From contig PALT01000033.1 of the NCBI GenBank assembly GCA_002706605.1, positions 1-64,000 of the forward strand: a stretch of 64,000 nucleotides of DNA, written 5' to 3'. The notes under the pieces were generated by a model. That model was given only the letters and a program-made list of their open reading frames with translations. It had not been told where the DNA came from and made no database searches. This document shows positions 25,120 to 34,940 of the stretch, piece after piece. The stretch is from Rhodovulum sp. GTDB lineage: Bacteria; Pseudomonadota; Alphaproteobacteria; Rhodobacterales; Rhodobacteraceae. Both the position numbers and the translations under genes were made by a program. How positions within the stretch are numbered: position 1 is the first letter of the stretch; the number at the start of each line of letters is the position of its first letter.

Positions 25120-25183
25120 TCGGGGTTGCATCAATCCCAACATCGTGGGAGGCAAACATCAACCAAATAAGGAAGGAAACCCG

Positions 25184-25900
25184 ATGCGCCCCTCTGGTCG
25201 TGATGTAAGCGAAATGCGCCCGATTTCAATCGAGACCAACGTTACCAAGCACGCCGAAGGCTCGTGCATGATCAAAATCGGGGACACGCATGTGCTGTGC
25301 ACGGCAAGCCTTGAGCCGCGCGTACCCCCGTTTCTGAAAAACTCGGGTCTGGGTTGGGTGACGGCGGAATACGGGATGCTGCCCCGGTCAACCGGTTCGC
25401 GGATGCGTCGTGAGGCGACGGCGGGCAAACAAGGTGGCCGTACCGTTGAAATTCAACGCCTTATCGGTCGTTCGCTGCGCGCTGGTGTGGATCGCGTTGC
25501 ATTGGGCGAACGCCAAATCACCGTCGATTGTGACGTTATTCAGGCCGATGGCGGCACGCGCTGTGCCTCAATCACTGGTGGCTGGGTTGCTCTGCGTCTG
25601 GCGGTGAACAAGCTGATGAAGGCGGGCGATATCACGTCCGATCCTCTGGTCGATCCGGTGGCCGCCGTGTCCTGTGGCATCTACGCGGGTCAGCCGGTTC
25701 TGGACCTCGACTATCCCGAAGATTCCGAGGCTGGCGTCGACGGCAACTTTGTCATGACCGGTTCGGGCAAACTGATTGAGGTTCAGATGTCCGCCGAGGG
25801 CAAAACCTTCACCCGCGCGGAAATGGATCAGCTGATGACGCTGGCCGACAAAGGCGTGGCCGAACTGGTCGCCGCCCAACGCGCCGCGACCGAGGGCTAA
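25184..25900 (+). CDS. rph: Ribonuclease PH
   Basis: This 238-residue phosphate-dependent 3' exoribonuclease trims tRNA 3' ends. The family segments are [14 protein letters not shown] at the N-terminus, [35 protein letters not shown] with the conserved arginines that bind phosphate and RNA, and [17 protein letters not shown]. It forms a hexameric ring in the cytoplasm. The ATG at 25184 follows an AAGGAAGG ribosome binding site and begins the conserved N-terminus; the open frame further upstream is not conserved. It starts the rph-rdgB-hemW-DUF454 run, ending 2 bases before rdgB, and is divergent from hrcA. Confidence 0.98.
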   Translation: MRPSGRDVSEMRPISIETNVTKHAEGSCMIKIGDTHVLCTASLEPRVPPFLKNSGLGWVTAEYGMLPRSTGSRMRREATAGKQGGRTVEIQRLIGRSLRAGVDRVALGERQITVDCDVIQADGGTRCASITGGWVALRLAVNKLMKAGDITSDPLVDPVAAVSCGIYAGQPVLDLDYPEDSEAGVDGNFVMTGSGKLIEVQMSAEGKTFTRAEMDQLMTLADKGVAELVAAQRAATEG

Positions 25901-25902
25901 TC

Positions 25903-26511
25903 ATGCGGAAATTTGCCGAGAAACAGTTGCTGGTCGCCACGCACAACAAGGGCAAGCTTGAGGAAATCGCCGATCTGTTGTCCCCCTACGGGATCACGGT
26001 CACCTCGGCGGCGGATCATAACCTGCCCGAGCCCGAGGAAACCGAAACCACGTTTGTCGGCAATGCCCGCATCAAGGCCCACGCCGCCGCCAAGGCCACC
26101 GGCCTGCCCGCGCTGTCCGATGACAGTGGCATCACCATCGATGGTCTGAACGGCGCGCCGGGGGTTTATACGGCAGATTGGGCCGAAACAGAGACTGGTC
26201 GTGACTTTGTCATGGCCATGACGCGCGCGTGGAATGAGCTTGAGGCGGCCAACGCGCCCTACCCCCGTACGGCGCAATTCCGCTGTACCTTTGTCCTTGC
26301 GTGGCCCGACGGTCATGATGAGGTGTTCGAGGGCGCCATGCCCGGTCAACTGGTCTGGCCCATGCGCGGCGATCAGGGGCACGGCTATGATCCGATCTTT
26401 CAACCGGACGGCTATGACATCACGTTTGGTGAAATGGACCGCTGGGAAAAGAACAAGATCAGCCACCGCGCCCGCGCGTTTGAGCAACTGATTCAGGTGT
26501 TCGGTGACTGA
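25903..26511 (+). CDS. rdgB: Non-canonical purine NTP pyrophosphatase RdgB/HAM1
   Basis: This 202-residue house-cleaning enzyme hydrolyses ITP, dITP and XTP to monophosphates, preventing their incorporation into nucleic acids. The nucleotide-binding motif LLVATHNKGKLEEI is at 9-22 and the SDDSGITIDGLNGAPGVYTADWA segment near 69-90 holds the metal-binding Asp, with GHGYDPIFQPDGY near 158. The C-terminus HRARAFEQL is also diagnostic. The length matches the family. It follows rph by 2 bases and overlaps hemW by 8, so the three are translated from one message. Confidence 0.97.
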   Translation: MRKFAEKQLLVATHNKGKLEEIADLLSPYGITVTSAADHNLPEPEETETTFVGNARIKAHAAAKATGLPALSDDSGITIDGLNGAPGVYTADWAETETGRDFVMAMTRAWNELEAANAPYPRTAQFRCTFVLAWPDGHDEVFEGAMPGQLVWPMRGDQGHGYDPIFQPDGYDITFGEMDRWEKNKISHRARAFEQLIQVFGD

Positions 26512-27667
26512 GGATTGGCGAAACGGGGGCTTTGGCCTCTATATCCATTGGCCGTTTTGTCAGGCCAAATGCCCCTATTGCGACTTTAACAGTCACGTCG
26601 CCGCCACCATCGACCAATCCCGCTGGCAGGCGGCCTATCTGTCTGAAATCCGCCGTTTGGCCGCCCTGACCCCCGGTCGGGTGCTAAACAGCGTATTCTT
26701 TGGCGGCGGCACGCCCAGCCTGATGGACCCAGACGTCGTTCACGCGATCATGGATGAAATCCGCGCATGCTGGCCCACCGCGAATGATCTGGAAACCACG
26801 CTTGAGGCTAACCCATCCTCGGTTGAGGCCGGCCGTTTCCGTGGTTATGCACAGGCTGGCGTCAATCGCGTGTCGATGGGGTTTCAGGCCCTGAACAACG
26901 ACGACCTGCGCCGTCTCGGTCGCTTGCACACAGTCGAAGAGGCCTTTGCCGCCTATGACACCGCCCGCGCCCATTTCGATCGGGTCAGCTTTGATCTGAT
27001 CTATGCGCGGCAGGATCAGACGCCCGACGCATGGCGCGCCGAGTTGTCCACAGCCCTGTCGATGGGCATCGACCACCTGTCCGCCTATCAGTTGACGATT
27101 GAGGCCGGCACCGCATTCGGGGACCGCTATGATCGGGGCAAGCTGCGCGGCCTGCCCGATGATGACACCGCGGCGGATATGTACTTCATCACCCAAGAGC
27201 TGTGTGAGCGCGCGGGCCTACCCGCGTACGAAGTCTCTAACCATGCCAAACACGGGGCCGAGTCAAAACACAATCTGATCTACTGGAGATACGGTGATTA
27301 TGGTGGCATTGGGCCTGGTGCCCATGGACGTTTGACGCTGAACGGGACGAGAATGGCCACTGAAACCCCGCTTTTTCCGACTAAGTGGTTGGAAATGGTG
27401 GAAAATTCGGCGTTTTCCGATTTTAAAACAATCGCTATCGAACCGACCGAACAAGCGGCCGAATATCTGATGATGGGGCTGCGAAAATCCACCGGAATCT
27501 CGCAAAACCGGTTCGCGTCTATTGGTGGCGCACCCTTAAAAACAAATGTTATCAATGATTTACGTGATCTTGATCTTATCGCTCTCGACCAGGATCGTTT
27601 ACGTGCTACACCCAAAGGTATCGCGGTTCTGAATGCGGTGATCAGGGAACTCTTGCCGGACGGCTGA
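26504..27667 (+). CDS. hemW: Radical SAM haem chaperone HemW
   Basis: This is a 387-residue protein with the radical-SAM cluster motif CQAKCPYCDF at about residues 19-28 and YIHWPF just before it. It was long annotated as an oxygen-independent coproporphyrinogen oxidase-like protein but lacks the extra N-terminal region of HemN; the HNLIYWRYGDYGGIGPGAHGR segment carries the HNxxYW motif linked to haem binding in HemW. It is thought to transfer haem to respiratory enzymes. Translation starts at GTG 26504 overlapping rdgB by 8 bases. The last 130 codons are noticeably richer in A/T than the first part, which is unusual for this neighbourhood but without an obvious break in the reading frame. 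Confidence 0.92.
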   Translation: MTEDWRNGGFGLYIHWPFCQAKCPYCDFNSHVAATIDQSRWQAAYLSEIRRLAALTPGRVLNSVFFGGGTPSLMDPDVVHAIMDEIRACWPTANDLETTLEANPSSVEAGRFRGYAQAGVNRVSMGFQALNNDDLRRLGRLHTVEEAFAAYDTARAHFDRVSFDLIYARQDQTPDAWRAELSTALSMGIDHLSAYQLTIEAGTAFGDRYDRGKLRGLPDDDTAADMYFITQELCERAGLPAYEVSNHAKHGAESKHNLIYWRYGDYGGIGPGAHGRLTLNGTRMATETPLFPTKWLEMVENSAFSDFKTIAIEPTEQAAEYLMMGLRKSTGISQNRFASIGGAPLKTNVINDLRDLDLIALDQDRLRATPKGIAVLNAVIRELLPDG

Positions 27668-27668
27668 T

Positions 27669-28022
27669 ATGCGCTTGCTGTGGTTGATATGCGGATTGGT
27701 CGCGCTGGGGCTGGGCCTGATCGGGGTGATCTTGCCCGGATTGCCGACCGTGCCGTTCCTATTGCTGGCAACCTATTGCTTTAGCAAATCATCCCGCCGC
27801 ATGCATGACTGGCTGCTCGGCCACCCGCGCCTTGGCCCGCCCATCCACGATTGGAACGAACGCGGCGCGATCCGCCGCCCAATCAAATGGGCCGCGACCG
27901 CGTCCATCTTGGCGACATTCGGGATATCCTATCTGCTGAACGTCGGGCCGCTGATCATGGTGGTTCAGGCGATCACGCTATCCGTGGTCGCCCTGTTTAT
28001 CTGGTCTCGTCCCGAAGGTTAG
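27669..28022 (+). CDS. DUF454 (YbaN-like) inner membrane protein
   Basis: This 117-residue protein has the DUF454 pattern: an N-terminal helix LGLIGVILPGLPTVPFLLLA with the conserved LPG-LPTVPF, then CFSKSSRRMHDWLLGHPRLGPPIHDW and two further hydrophobic segments near residues 72-112. Predicted topology is three or four membrane helices. The function is unknown; YbaN-type proteins sometimes neighbour haem genes. It starts 1 base after the hemW stop and its stop shares four bases (28019-28022) with the convergent parB stop. Confidence 0.85.
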   Translation: MRLLWLICGLVALGLGLIGVILPGLPTVPFLLLATYCFSKSSRRMHDWLLGHPRLGPPIHDWNERGAIRRPIKWAATASILATFGISYLLNVGPLIMVVQAITLSVVALFIWSRPEG

Positions 28023-28918
28023 ATCGAGGACAGGATGCGGCAAAGCTCATCCAGCTGATCAAGGTTGTCATAGGACACCGTGATTTTGCCCGCTTCTTGC
28101 CCCGGCGGGTGGTCAATCTCCACGCGCATTTTCAGGTTTGCGGACAGGTCGAGCTCTAGCGCGCGGGTATCAGCGTCCTTTTCCTTCGATCCACCACCGA
28201 TCTTGGGGGCTCCCTTTGCCTTGGGTGCCTTGTCCCCCTTGGCAAGCTTTTCGGTATCCCGCACCGACAGACCCTTGGCCACAACGACCTTGGCTAGACC
28301 GGAGGGATCATCACACGTGATCAACGCGCGTGCATGACCCGCGGACAAACGCCCCTCACGTAGATGATCCTGAACATCCTCGGGCAGTTGCAAAAGGCGC
28401 ATCAGGTTGGCGATGTGGCTACGACTTTTCGACAGCGCCTCGGCCAACTTTTCCTGCGTATGGCCAAACCGATCCATCAGCTGACGATAACCCTGCGCCT
28501 CTTCCACGGGGTTCAGATCGGCGCGCTGAATGTTCTCGATGATCGCGACCTCAAGGACCTCGGTATCATCGAATTCGCGCACGATGACAGGCACATCGTG
28601 CACTTGAGCCAGTTGCGATGCCCGCCAGCGACGTTCACCCGCGACGATTTCGTATTTGCCGTCGCCGGACTTGGACGGACGCACGATCAGGGGCTGAATC
28701 ACGCCCTTTTCACGGATTGAGGCCGCCAATTCCTGCAGCGCCTCATCCGCAAAATGGCGGCGCGGCTGATCCGGGTTCGGGAAAACACGCTCAATCGGGA
28801 CGCGCAGATCGGCCTTGCGCGCGGGCGCATCCGTCGACTTTTCCTCGGCTGGACCGACGTCCGCCATCAATGCAGACAAACCACGGCCAAGGCCCCGACG
28901 TTCAGGCTTTTTGCTCAT
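28019..28918 (-). CDS. parB: Chromosome partitioning protein ParB
   Basis: This 299-residue CTP-dependent clamp binds parS, slides on DNA and is moved by ParA, organising origin segregation and loading SMC. The N-terminal part has RGLGRGLSALMAD (the ParA-stimulating peptide), the CTP-binding GERRWRAS and ENIQRADLNPVEEA, and the helix-turn-helix LAEALSKSRSHIANLMRLL near residue 160. A low-complexity K/G/A linker (about 222-245) joins the C-terminal dimer domain ending LCRILSSI. Two perfect parS sites lie 1.4 and 3.3 kb upstream in rsmG and mnmG. parA precedes it with a 15-base gap. Confidence 0.98.
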   Translation of the reverse strand: MSKKPERRGLGRGLSALMADVGPAEEKSTDAPARKADLRVPIERVFPNPDQPRRHFADEALQELAASIREKGVIQPLIVRPSKSGDGKYEIVAGERRWRASQLAQVHDVPVIVREFDDTEVLEVAIIENIQRADLNPVEEAQGYRQLMDRFGHTQEKLAEALSKSRSHIANLMRLLQLPEDVQDHLREGRLSAGHARALITCDDPSGLAKVVVAKGLSVRDTEKLAKGDKAPKAKGAPKIGGGSKEKDADTRALELDLSANLKMRVEIDHPPGQEAGKITVSYDNLDQLDELCRILSSI

Positions 28919-28933
28919 AACTCCACCCCAATT

Positions 28934-29743
28934 TTACGCGGATACGGGTTCGGCCCGCTCCAGCATTTCTTTTGCGAGGCTGATATAGGCCTCTGCCCCC
29001 CGCGACGCGGGATCATAACTTAGGACCGGCATCGCATAGGACGGGGCCTCAGACACACGGACGTTGCGCGGAATAACTGTTTTAAAGACCAGATCGCCCA
29101 AATATTCGCGCGCGTCACCCTCAACCAGTTGCGACAGGTTGTTGCGACGGTCGTACATGGTCATCACGACACCCTCAATCCGCAGATTCGGATTTGCGGT
29201 CTGACGAATATCGCGCACCGTCAGCATCAACTGCGACAGGCCTTCGAGCGCAAAGAATTCGGACTGAAGCGGGACCAGAACGGAATGCGAGGCCACCATC
29301 GCGTTCACCGTCAAAAGGGACAGTGCCGGAGGGCAGTCGATCAGGATAAAATCGAACCCATAGGCCTGCATCGCCGGTTGGCGCAGTGCGTCATGCAGCA
29401 AATAGCTACGCTTTTCGTTCGAAACCATCTCAATATCTGCCGACGACAGGTCCGTTGTCGCAGGCGCAATCAGCAGGCCCTCAACATCCGTGGCGCGGAT
29501 CACCTCATTCAAGGGCGCCTCGTCCAGCAGCAGATCATAGGTAGTCTTTTTGCGATCACTCGCCTCAATCCCGAGGCCGGTTGACGCGTTGCCCTGTGGG
29601 TCGAGATCCACGATCAGGACCGTCTTACCCTCTTCGGCCAAGGCTGCCGCCAAGTTTATCGCCGTCGTCGTCTTACCCACGCCACCCTTTTGGTTGGCGA
29701 TGGCGATGATTTTTGGGCCCAACGGCGCATTCTGTTCAGACAC
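28934..29743 (-). CDS. parA: Chromosome partitioning ATPase ParA
   Basis: This 269-residue deviant-Walker ATPase that partners ParB shows [21 protein letters not shown] at about 11-31, with the deviant Walker A holding two lysines, then [12 protein letters not shown] and the [14 protein letters not shown] segment. It dimerises on ATP, coats the nucleoid and pulls the ParB-parS complex. The GTG at 29743 overlaps the rsmG stop by 8 bases, so parA is coupled to the mnmG-rsmG transcript. Length is typical of chromosomal ParA (Soj). Confidence 0.98.
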   Translation of the reverse strand: MSEQNAPLGPKIIAIANQKGGVGKTTTAINLAAALAEEGKTVLIVDLDPQGNASTGLGIEASDRKKTTYDLLLDEAPLNEVIRATDVEGLLIAPATTDLSSADIEMVSNEKRSYLLHDALRQPAMQAYGFDFILIDCPPALSLLTVNAMVASHSVLVPLQSEFFALEGLSQLMLTVRDIRQTANPNLRIEGVVMTMYDRRNNLSQLVEGDAREYLGDLVFKTVIPRNVRVSEAPSYAMPVLSYDPASRGAEAYISLAKEMLERAEPVSA

Positions 29744-30347
29744 GGGAAAGACCTTTGATTTTTAAGACGACCGCGCCGGAATCGGTGGCGCTTGGTAATT
29801 TTTGGACGTCAAAGCGCCATGTTTCAAGCGCGTGGTCGATTTCCGTTTGAAAATTTTCGCCTTTGGGGAAAAGGGCGACACCGTCTTGGGCAAGGTGCAA
29901 TTCGGCAAAGCCCATGAGGTCCGTCAAAGAGGCAAGAGCCCGCGCGGACAGGACATCGGCGTTCAGCGCGGGCACCTGTTCGATCCGCTCGGACAAAACG
30001 CGGGCCTTTACGCCAGTTTCGCGGGCCACGGTCCGTAGAAAAACCGATTTGCGCTGATCGCTTTCGACCAGAACCGTCTCTTGGTCTGGATTAAGCTCTG
30101 CGGCCAGAATGGCCACGACCATGCCGGGAAATCCGCCGCCACTGCCCAAATCGGCCCAGATTTTCGCGGATGGGGCCATCGAAAAGATCTGCGCGGAATC
30201 TGCGATGTGCCGTGTCCACGCGTCCGCGAGTGTGTTCTTGGAGACCAGATTGATCGCCGGATTCCATTTGTGCAGCAGCCGCTCATAGGTTTCCAGACGC
30301 TCCAATGTTTCACGTGAAACATTGAGCCCCGCAATCTCTTGTCCCAT
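29736..30347 (-). CDS. rsmG: 16S rRNA (guanine527-N7)-methyltransferase RsmG (GidB)
   Basis: This 203-residue SAM-dependent methylase of the 530 loop of 16S rRNA shows [18 protein letters not shown] near residue 66, the SAM site, and [21 protein letters not shown] before it. Loss of RsmG in other bacteria confers low-level streptomycin resistance. Its ATG overlaps the mnmG stop (TAATG). A perfect parS palindrome at 30306-30321 encodes residues 9-14 (Asn-Val-Ser-Arg-Glu-Thr), so a DNA element constrains the protein sequence. The C-terminal [11 protein letters not shown] end is typical of alphaproteobacterial proteins. Confidence 0.97.
   Translation of the reverse strand: MGQEIAGLNVSRETLERLETYERLLHKWNPAINLVSKNTLADAWTRHIADSAQIFSMAPSAKIWADLGSGGGFPGMVVAILAAELNPDQETVLVESDQRKSVFLRTVARETGVKARVLSERIEQVPALNADVLSARALASLTDLMGFAELHLAQDGVALFPKGENFQTEIDHALETWRFDVQKLPSATDSGAVVLKIKGLSRV
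30306..30321. promoter_or_regulatory. parS centromere site 1 (in rsmG)
   Basis: TGTTTCACGTGAAACA, a perfect 16-bp palindrome identical to the ParB-binding parS consensus. It starts 26 bases inside rsmG and is 5.1 kb from the proposed oriC. Confidence 0.95.
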
Positions 30348-32221
30348 TAGGCGGTCTTTCGGTTGTGCTGCCGTAGCTTGGCAAGGATCAGCGTCATCGC
30401 GGACGGGGTCATTCCGTCGACGCGGCCCGCCTGCCCCAAGGTCGCCGGACGGGCGCGGTTCAGCTTGAGCTTGAGCTCATTGGACAGGCCTTGGAGGACG
30501 TCATAATCAAAATCCGCCGGAATGACCTGCGCCTCGTCCCGTTTGATCGCCTCAACATCTTGTGTTTGGCGACGCACATAATTGGCATATAGGGCGTCCC
30601 GCGCGATCTGTTCCCCCACTTCGGGTTCAACGTCACGCAGGCGATCATCATACGGGTGCAGATCGGTAAAGGTCACGTTGGGAAAGGCCAACAGATCCAG
30701 GCCGCTGCGCCGCTGACCGTCGGCATTCACATTGATGCCGCCAGCGTTCACCTCTTTGGGCGTCAAAGCCCACGCCGACAAAATATCGCGCGCCGCGTCG
30801 ATCTTTTCCATTTTATCGGCAAAGGCACGCAGGCGCTCGTCGGAGACACAACCGATTTTAGCGGCCTTCGGCGTCAGGCGTTGATCCGCGTTGTCGGCAC
30901 GCAGGCTGAGCCGGAATTCGGCGCGCGAGGTGAACATGCGATAGGGCTCAGTCACGCCACGGGTGATCAGGTCATCGATCATGACGCCAATATAGCTTTC
31001 CGTGCGGCTAAACTGCACGGGATCGCGCCCCAAGACAGCGGCGGCGGCGTTGAGACCAGCAACCATGCCCTGCGCGGCGGCCTCTTCATAACCCGTGGTG
31101 CCGTTGATCTGACCGGCCAGATACAGGCCCGGTACGTCGCGAACGTTCAGCGTGTTGCTCAGCGCGCGCGGATCAACGTAGTCGTATTCGATCGCATATC
31201 CCGGCTGGGTGATCACAGCATTTTCGAGGCCCACGATGGACCGAACATAGTCGTGCTGAACATCCTCGGGCAGAGAGGTCGAAATCCCGTTCGGATAGAC
31301 CGTGTGATCGTCCAGTCCCTCTGGCTCAAGGAAAATCTGATGCGAGGTTTTATCGGCAAAGCGAACGATCTTATCCTCAATCGACGGGCAATAGCGCGGG
31401 CCGACGCCCTCAATATGACCACCGTACATGGCCGAGCGGTCGAGGTTGTTGCGAATGATCTCGTGCGTCGCCTCATTCGTGTGGGTGATCCCACAGGCGA
31501 TTTGGCGCGCGAAAGGTGCCTTGGACAGAAATGAAAACAGCACGGGTTCGTCATCGCCCGGCTGATCATCAAGGATATCCCAGTTGATCGTGCGCCCATC
31601 CAGACGTGGCGGCGTGCCGGTTTTCAGGCGTCCAAGCGGCAGGTTGAACCCATCAATCCGCTCAGCCAGTTTGACCGACGGCTTGTCGCCCATCCGACCA
31701 CCGGGGCGTTGCACGTCGCCGATATGGATCACACCACGCAGGAACGTACCCGTTGTCAGGACCACTGCACCGGCGCGCAGTTCGGACCCGTCCCCCAAAA
31801 CGATCCCCGCAACGCGGTCGCCATCCATGATCAGATCGGTCGCCTCACCCTCCACCACATCCAAGTTCGGGGTGGCGGCGATAAAGGCCTGCATCGTTTC
31901 GCGATAGATTTTGCGGTCGGCCTGCGCGCGCGGGCCTTGGACCGCAGGCCCCTTGCGCCGGTTCAACAGACGAAACTGGATGCCCGCTCGGTCGGCGACC
32001 TGACCCATCAGGCCATCCATCGCATCAACCTCACGCACCAGATGGCCCTTGCCCAGACCACCGATGGCGGGGTTACAGGACATGACGCCAATCCCGTCGC
32101 GGCGCAACGTGACCAGAGCGGTCCGCGCCCCCATACGCGCAGCCGCATGTGCGGCGTCGGCACCCGCGTGCCCGCCCCCGACAACGATCACATCAAAGTC
32201 CAAATGTTTCACGTGAAACAC
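30347..32221 (-). CDS. mnmG: tRNA uridine 5-carboxymethylaminomethyl modification enzyme MnmG (GidA)
   Basis: This 624-residue FAD-binding subunit works with MnmE to place the cmnm5 group at wobble uridine 34 of several tRNAs. The N-terminal FAD site is [19 protein letters not shown], followed by [19 protein letters not shown] and [14 protein letters not shown]. The C-terminal helical domain binds MnmE and tRNA. The frame given starts at GTG 32221 (reading MFHVKHLDF); a GTG at 32212 has a better-spaced GGAG and could be the true start, shortening it by 3 residues. The first codons contain a perfect parS site. It is 3 bases downstream of mnmE and probably co-transcribed. Confidence 0.97.
   Translation of the reverse strand: MFHVKHLDFDVIVVGGGHAGADAAHAAARMGARTALVTLRRDGIGVMSCNPAIGGLGKGHLVREVDAMDGLMGQVADRAGIQFRLLNRRKGPAVQGPRAQADRKIYRETMQAFIAATPNLDVVEGEATDLIMDGDRVAGIVLGDGSELRAGAVVLTTGTFLRGVIHIGDVQRPGGRMGDKPSVKLAERIDGFNLPLGRLKTGTPPRLDGRTINWDILDDQPGDDEPVLFSFLSKAPFARQIACGITHTNEATHEIIRNNLDRSAMYGGHIEGVGPRYCPSIEDKIVRFADKTSHQIFLEPEGLDDHTVYPNGISTSLPEDVQHDYVRSIVGLENAVITQPGYAIEYDYVDPRALSNTLNVRDVPGLYLAGQINGTTGYEEAAAQGMVAGLNAAAAVLGRDPVQFSRTESYIGVMIDDLITRGVTEPYRMFTSRAEFRLSLRADNADQRLTPKAAKIGCVSDERLRAFADKMEKIDAARDILSAWALTPKEVNAGGINVNADGQRRSGLDLLAFPNVTFTDLHPYDDRLRDVEPEVGEQIARDALYANYVRRQTQDVEAIKRDEAQVIPADFDYDVLQGLSNELKLKLNRARPATLGQAGRVDGMTPSAMTLILAKLRQHNRKTA
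32205..32220. promoter_or_regulatory. parS centromere site 2 (start of mnmG)
   Basis: A second perfect TGTTTCACGTGAAACA, overlapping the mnmG start region, where the minus strand reads it as Phe-His-Val-Lys-His after the start codon. It is 1,884 bases from site 1, in the first codons of a neighbouring gene. Confidence 0.95.
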
Positions 32222-32224
32222 TCC

Positions 32225-33511
32225 TCACTTCCCAAGGCAGAAGCTTGAGAAAATCTCATCCAGAATATGTTCGACATCGACGCGCCCGACCAAACTATCC
32301 AGAGCACGCACAGCCGAGCGCAGCTCTTCGGCGGCGATCTCGGTCAAATCAGGGGCCGTTCTTACATGATTCTCGGCCATGTCGATAGAGGCCAGCGCCT
32401 GAAGGATCGCAATCCTGTGCCGTTCCCGCGTCAGGGTTCCCGCACCGGCGGCGCGTTCGGACAGGATCGCGGTGATCTGTTCGATCAATTCGCCAACGCC
32501 CTGCCCCGTTTTGCCGGACACCGTCGCGCCAGTATGGCCAAGATCGGCCTTACCATAGGCGACGATATCCGCGCCCGACGGCGTCAGGCCAAGGTCCACA
32601 TCCGTTCCATCCAACAGGAACACCCGTAGATCGGCCAGTTGCGCGCGTTCACGGGCGCGGTCGATACCGATGCCTTCGACGAAATCCGTGGTTTCGCGCA
32701 GGCCAGCGGTATCCAGAACCGTCACCGGCAGGCCGCCCAAATCCATCCGCACCTCAATCACGTCGCGGGTGGTGCCGGCGAATTCGGATGTAATCGCGGC
32801 TTCCCGCCCCGCCAGCGCGTTCAGCAAGGTGGATTTCCCCGCGTTCGGCGGACCGACGATAGCGACCTCAAACCCCTCGCGGATACGCTCAGCGCTGGAA
32901 ATCCCTGATTGCTCAGCCAACAGGTCGCGGCGCACACGGTCGAGCAGGTCCAGCACCTCGGGCGAGACATCGACGGGGACCTCTTCGTCCGCGAAATCGA
33001 TCGTCACCTCAAGCAACGCCATCGCGCGGATCAGGTTTGACCGCCATTCCTCGGCCCGTTTACCGATGGAGCCCGACAGGACGCGCAAGGCCTGTCGGCG
33101 CTGTGTCTCGGTCTCGGCCTCAATCAGATCAGACAGGCCTTCGACCTGCGCCAGATCCAGACGTTCGTTTTCCAACGCGCGACGGGTGAATTCCCCCGGC
33201 TCGGCCAGACGACAGCCCTCGACCAACGACAGTTCTCGCAGCACCGCCGTCACAATGGCTGTACTGCCATGCAGGTGCAGTTCGACCACCTCTTCGCCGG
33301 TAAAACTGCTGCCGTGGGGAAAATGGAGGACCAAAGCCTCATCCAACGGCACGCCGTCATGGCCACGCAACCGCCGTAACCCCGCCTGACGCGGTTTGGG
33401 CAATGTCGCACCCAGTGCGGTGACGGCCGAACGGGATTGCGGGCCGGATAGCCGGATAACGGCGACGCCCGCCTTGCCGCGGGCCGTGGCCAACGCATAG
33501 ATCGTGTCCAT
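32225..33511 (-). CDS. mnmE: tRNA modification GTPase MnmE (TrmE)
   Basis: This 428-residue partner of MnmG has an N-terminal tetrahydrofolate-binding domain (about 1-115) and a GTPase inserted in a helical domain, with G1 [14 protein letters not shown] near 218, G3 DTAGLRE near 265, and the C-terminal CLGK, whose cysteine (four residues from the end, in FCLGK) is essential in characterised MnmE. GTP hydrolysis drives the uridine 34 modification. The start is ATG at 33511 (MDTIYALAT); an in-frame TTG just upstream is less likely. The gene lies between rho and mnmG in the minus-strand origin-proximal run. Confidence 0.97.
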   Translation of the reverse strand: MDTIYALATARGKAGVAVIRLSGPQSRSAVTALGATLPKPRQAGLRRLRGHDGVPLDEALVLHFPHGSSFTGEEVVELHLHGSTAIVTAVLRELSLVEGCRLAEPGEFTRRALENERLDLAQVEGLSDLIEAETETQRRQALRVLSGSIGKRAEEWRSNLIRAMALLEVTIDFADEEVPVDVSPEVLDLLDRVRRDLLAEQSGISSAERIREGFEVAIVGPPNAGKSTLLNALAGREAAITSEFAGTTRDVIEVRMDLGGLPVTVLDTAGLRETTDFVEGIGIDRARERAQLADLRVFLLDGTDVDLGLTPSGADIVAYGKADLGHTGATVSGKTGQGVGELIEQITAILSERAAGAGTLTRERHRIAILQALASIDMAENHVRTAPDLTEIAAEELRSAVRALDSLVGRVDVEHILDEIFSSFCLGK

Positions 33512-33535
33512 CAATCCCCCCTGTCGGGTGACCTA

Positions 33536-34807
33536 TCAGGTGTTCATGGAGTCGAAGAATTCCGAGTTGGTCTTGGTCTGTTTCAACTTGGAAATCAGGA
33601 ACTCGATCGCGTCCGTCGTGCCCATCGGGTTCAGGATGCGGCGCAGGACAAAGGTCTTCTGCAGATCCTTGGCATCGACCAACAGGTCCTCTTTCCGCGT
33701 GCCGGATTTGAGGATGTCCATCGCAGGGAAGACGCGTTTATCCGCGACCTTACGGTCCAGAACGATCTCGCTGTTACCGGTGCCTTTGAATTCTTCAAAG
33801 ATGACTTCGTCCATGCGGCTACCGGTGTCGATCAGGGCGGTTGCGATGATGGTCAGCGACCCACCCTCTTCGACGTTCCGCGCCGCACCAAAGAAACGCT
33901 TGGGGCGCTGCAAGGCGTTCGCGTCCACACCACCGGTCAGAACCTTGCCCGAAGACGGCACAACCGTGTTGAACGCGCGACCCAGACGGGTGATCGAGTC
34001 GAGCAGGATCACAACGTCGCGTTTGTGTTCGACCAGACGCTTGGCCTTTTCGATGACCATTTCGGACACGGCCACGTGGCGGGTGGCGGGTTCGTCAAAG
34101 GTCGACGAGATCACCTCACCTTTGACCGAGCGCTGCATGTCCGTCACCTCTTCGGGGCGTTCGTCGATCAGTAGAACGATCAGATAGCATTCCGGATGGT
34201 TCTTTTCGATGCTGTGCGCGATGTTTTGCAGCAAAACGGTTTTACCCGTCCGCGGCGGCGCCACGATCAAAGAACGCTGACCCTTACCGATCGGCGAAAC
34301 AAGGTCGATGATCCGCGCCGAACGGTCCTTGATCGTCGGATCCTCGATTTCCATCTTCAGACGCTCATCCGGATAGAGCGGCGTCAGGTTGTCGAACGCG
34401 ATCTTGTGACGGGCCTTTTCGGGCTCTTCAAAGTTGATCTTGGTGACCTTGGTGATCGCGAAATAACGTTCGTTCTCGCGCGGGGCCTCCATCACGCCCT
34501 CAACCGTGTCACCGGTCCGCAACGAATGCTGACGGATCATGTCGGGCGAGACATAGATGTCATCGGGACCCGGCAGATAGTTCGCCTCGGGCGAGCGCAG
34601 GAACCCGAACCCGTCTTGCAGCACCTCTAGAACACCCTCACCCGAGATTTCCCAGCCGTCTTCGGCGCGCTCTTTCAGGATGGCGAACATCATGTCGCCT
34701 TTTCGCATCGTGGACGCGTTTTCGATCTCAAGCTCTTCGGCCATCGCCAACAGGTCTTTGGGGCTCTGGGCTTTGAGGTCGGACAGGTTCAGACGGTCTT
34801 GGGTCAT
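33536..34807 (-). CDS. rho: Transcription termination factor Rho
   Basis: This 423-residue hexameric RNA helicase terminates transcription. The N-terminal RNA-binding part has [25 protein letters not shown] and the cold-shock-like [19 protein letters not shown]; the ATPase has Walker A APPRTGKT near 182, followed by [13 protein letters not shown] and the Q-loop [17 protein letters not shown] near 345. Length matches the alphaproteobacterial family. The gene ends 24 bases before mnmE. The 126 bases upstream to hemJ contain no convincing promoter that I can identify. Confidence 0.98.
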   Translation of the reverse strand: MTQDRLNLSDLKAQSPKDLLAMAEELEIENASTMRKGDMMFAILKERAEDGWEISGEGVLEVLQDGFGFLRSPEANYLPGPDDIYVSPDMIRQHSLRTGDTVEGVMEAPRENERYFAITKVTKINFEEPEKARHKIAFDNLTPLYPDERLKMEIEDPTIKDRSARIIDLVSPIGKGQRSLIVAPPRTGKTVLLQNIAHSIEKNHPECYLIVLLIDERPEEVTDMQRSVKGEVISSTFDEPATRHVAVSEMVIEKAKRLVEHKRDVVILLDSITRLGRAFNTVVPSSGKVLTGGVDANALQRPKRFFGAARNVEEGGSLTIIATALIDTGSRMDEVIFEEFKGTGNSEIVLDRKVADKRVFPAMDILKSGTRKEDLLVDAKDLQKTFVLRRILNPMGTTDAIEFLISKLKQTKTNSEFFDSMNT

Positions 34808-34916
34808 GTAATGGGATACTGCATTGCGAACGGCGTCAGTGTTGCGCCCGTTCTATGTCAATCAGGGGAAAATACGTGGCCGGACGGCCCTTAGATCGCC
34901 AGATAGACCGAAATCT

Positions 34917-34940
34917 ATTCTGAGTCAACGATCTCAGAAT
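34917..34940 (-). terminator. Hairpin at the end of hemJ
   Basis: ATTCTGAG (34917-34924) pairs perfectly with CTCAGAAT (34933-34940) across an 8-base loop and includes the hemJ stop codon. The minus-strand downstream sequence ATAGATTT is only a weak T-tract, so termination may be partial. Confidence 0.4.

Noticed and set aside
27240-27667. The A/T-richer last part of hemW looked like a possible foreign insertion or frameshifted tail.
   Set aside because: The reading frame continues through it with HemW-like segments (HNLIYW, GGIGPGAHGR) and no repeat or duplicated target is visible; local codon drift is enough.
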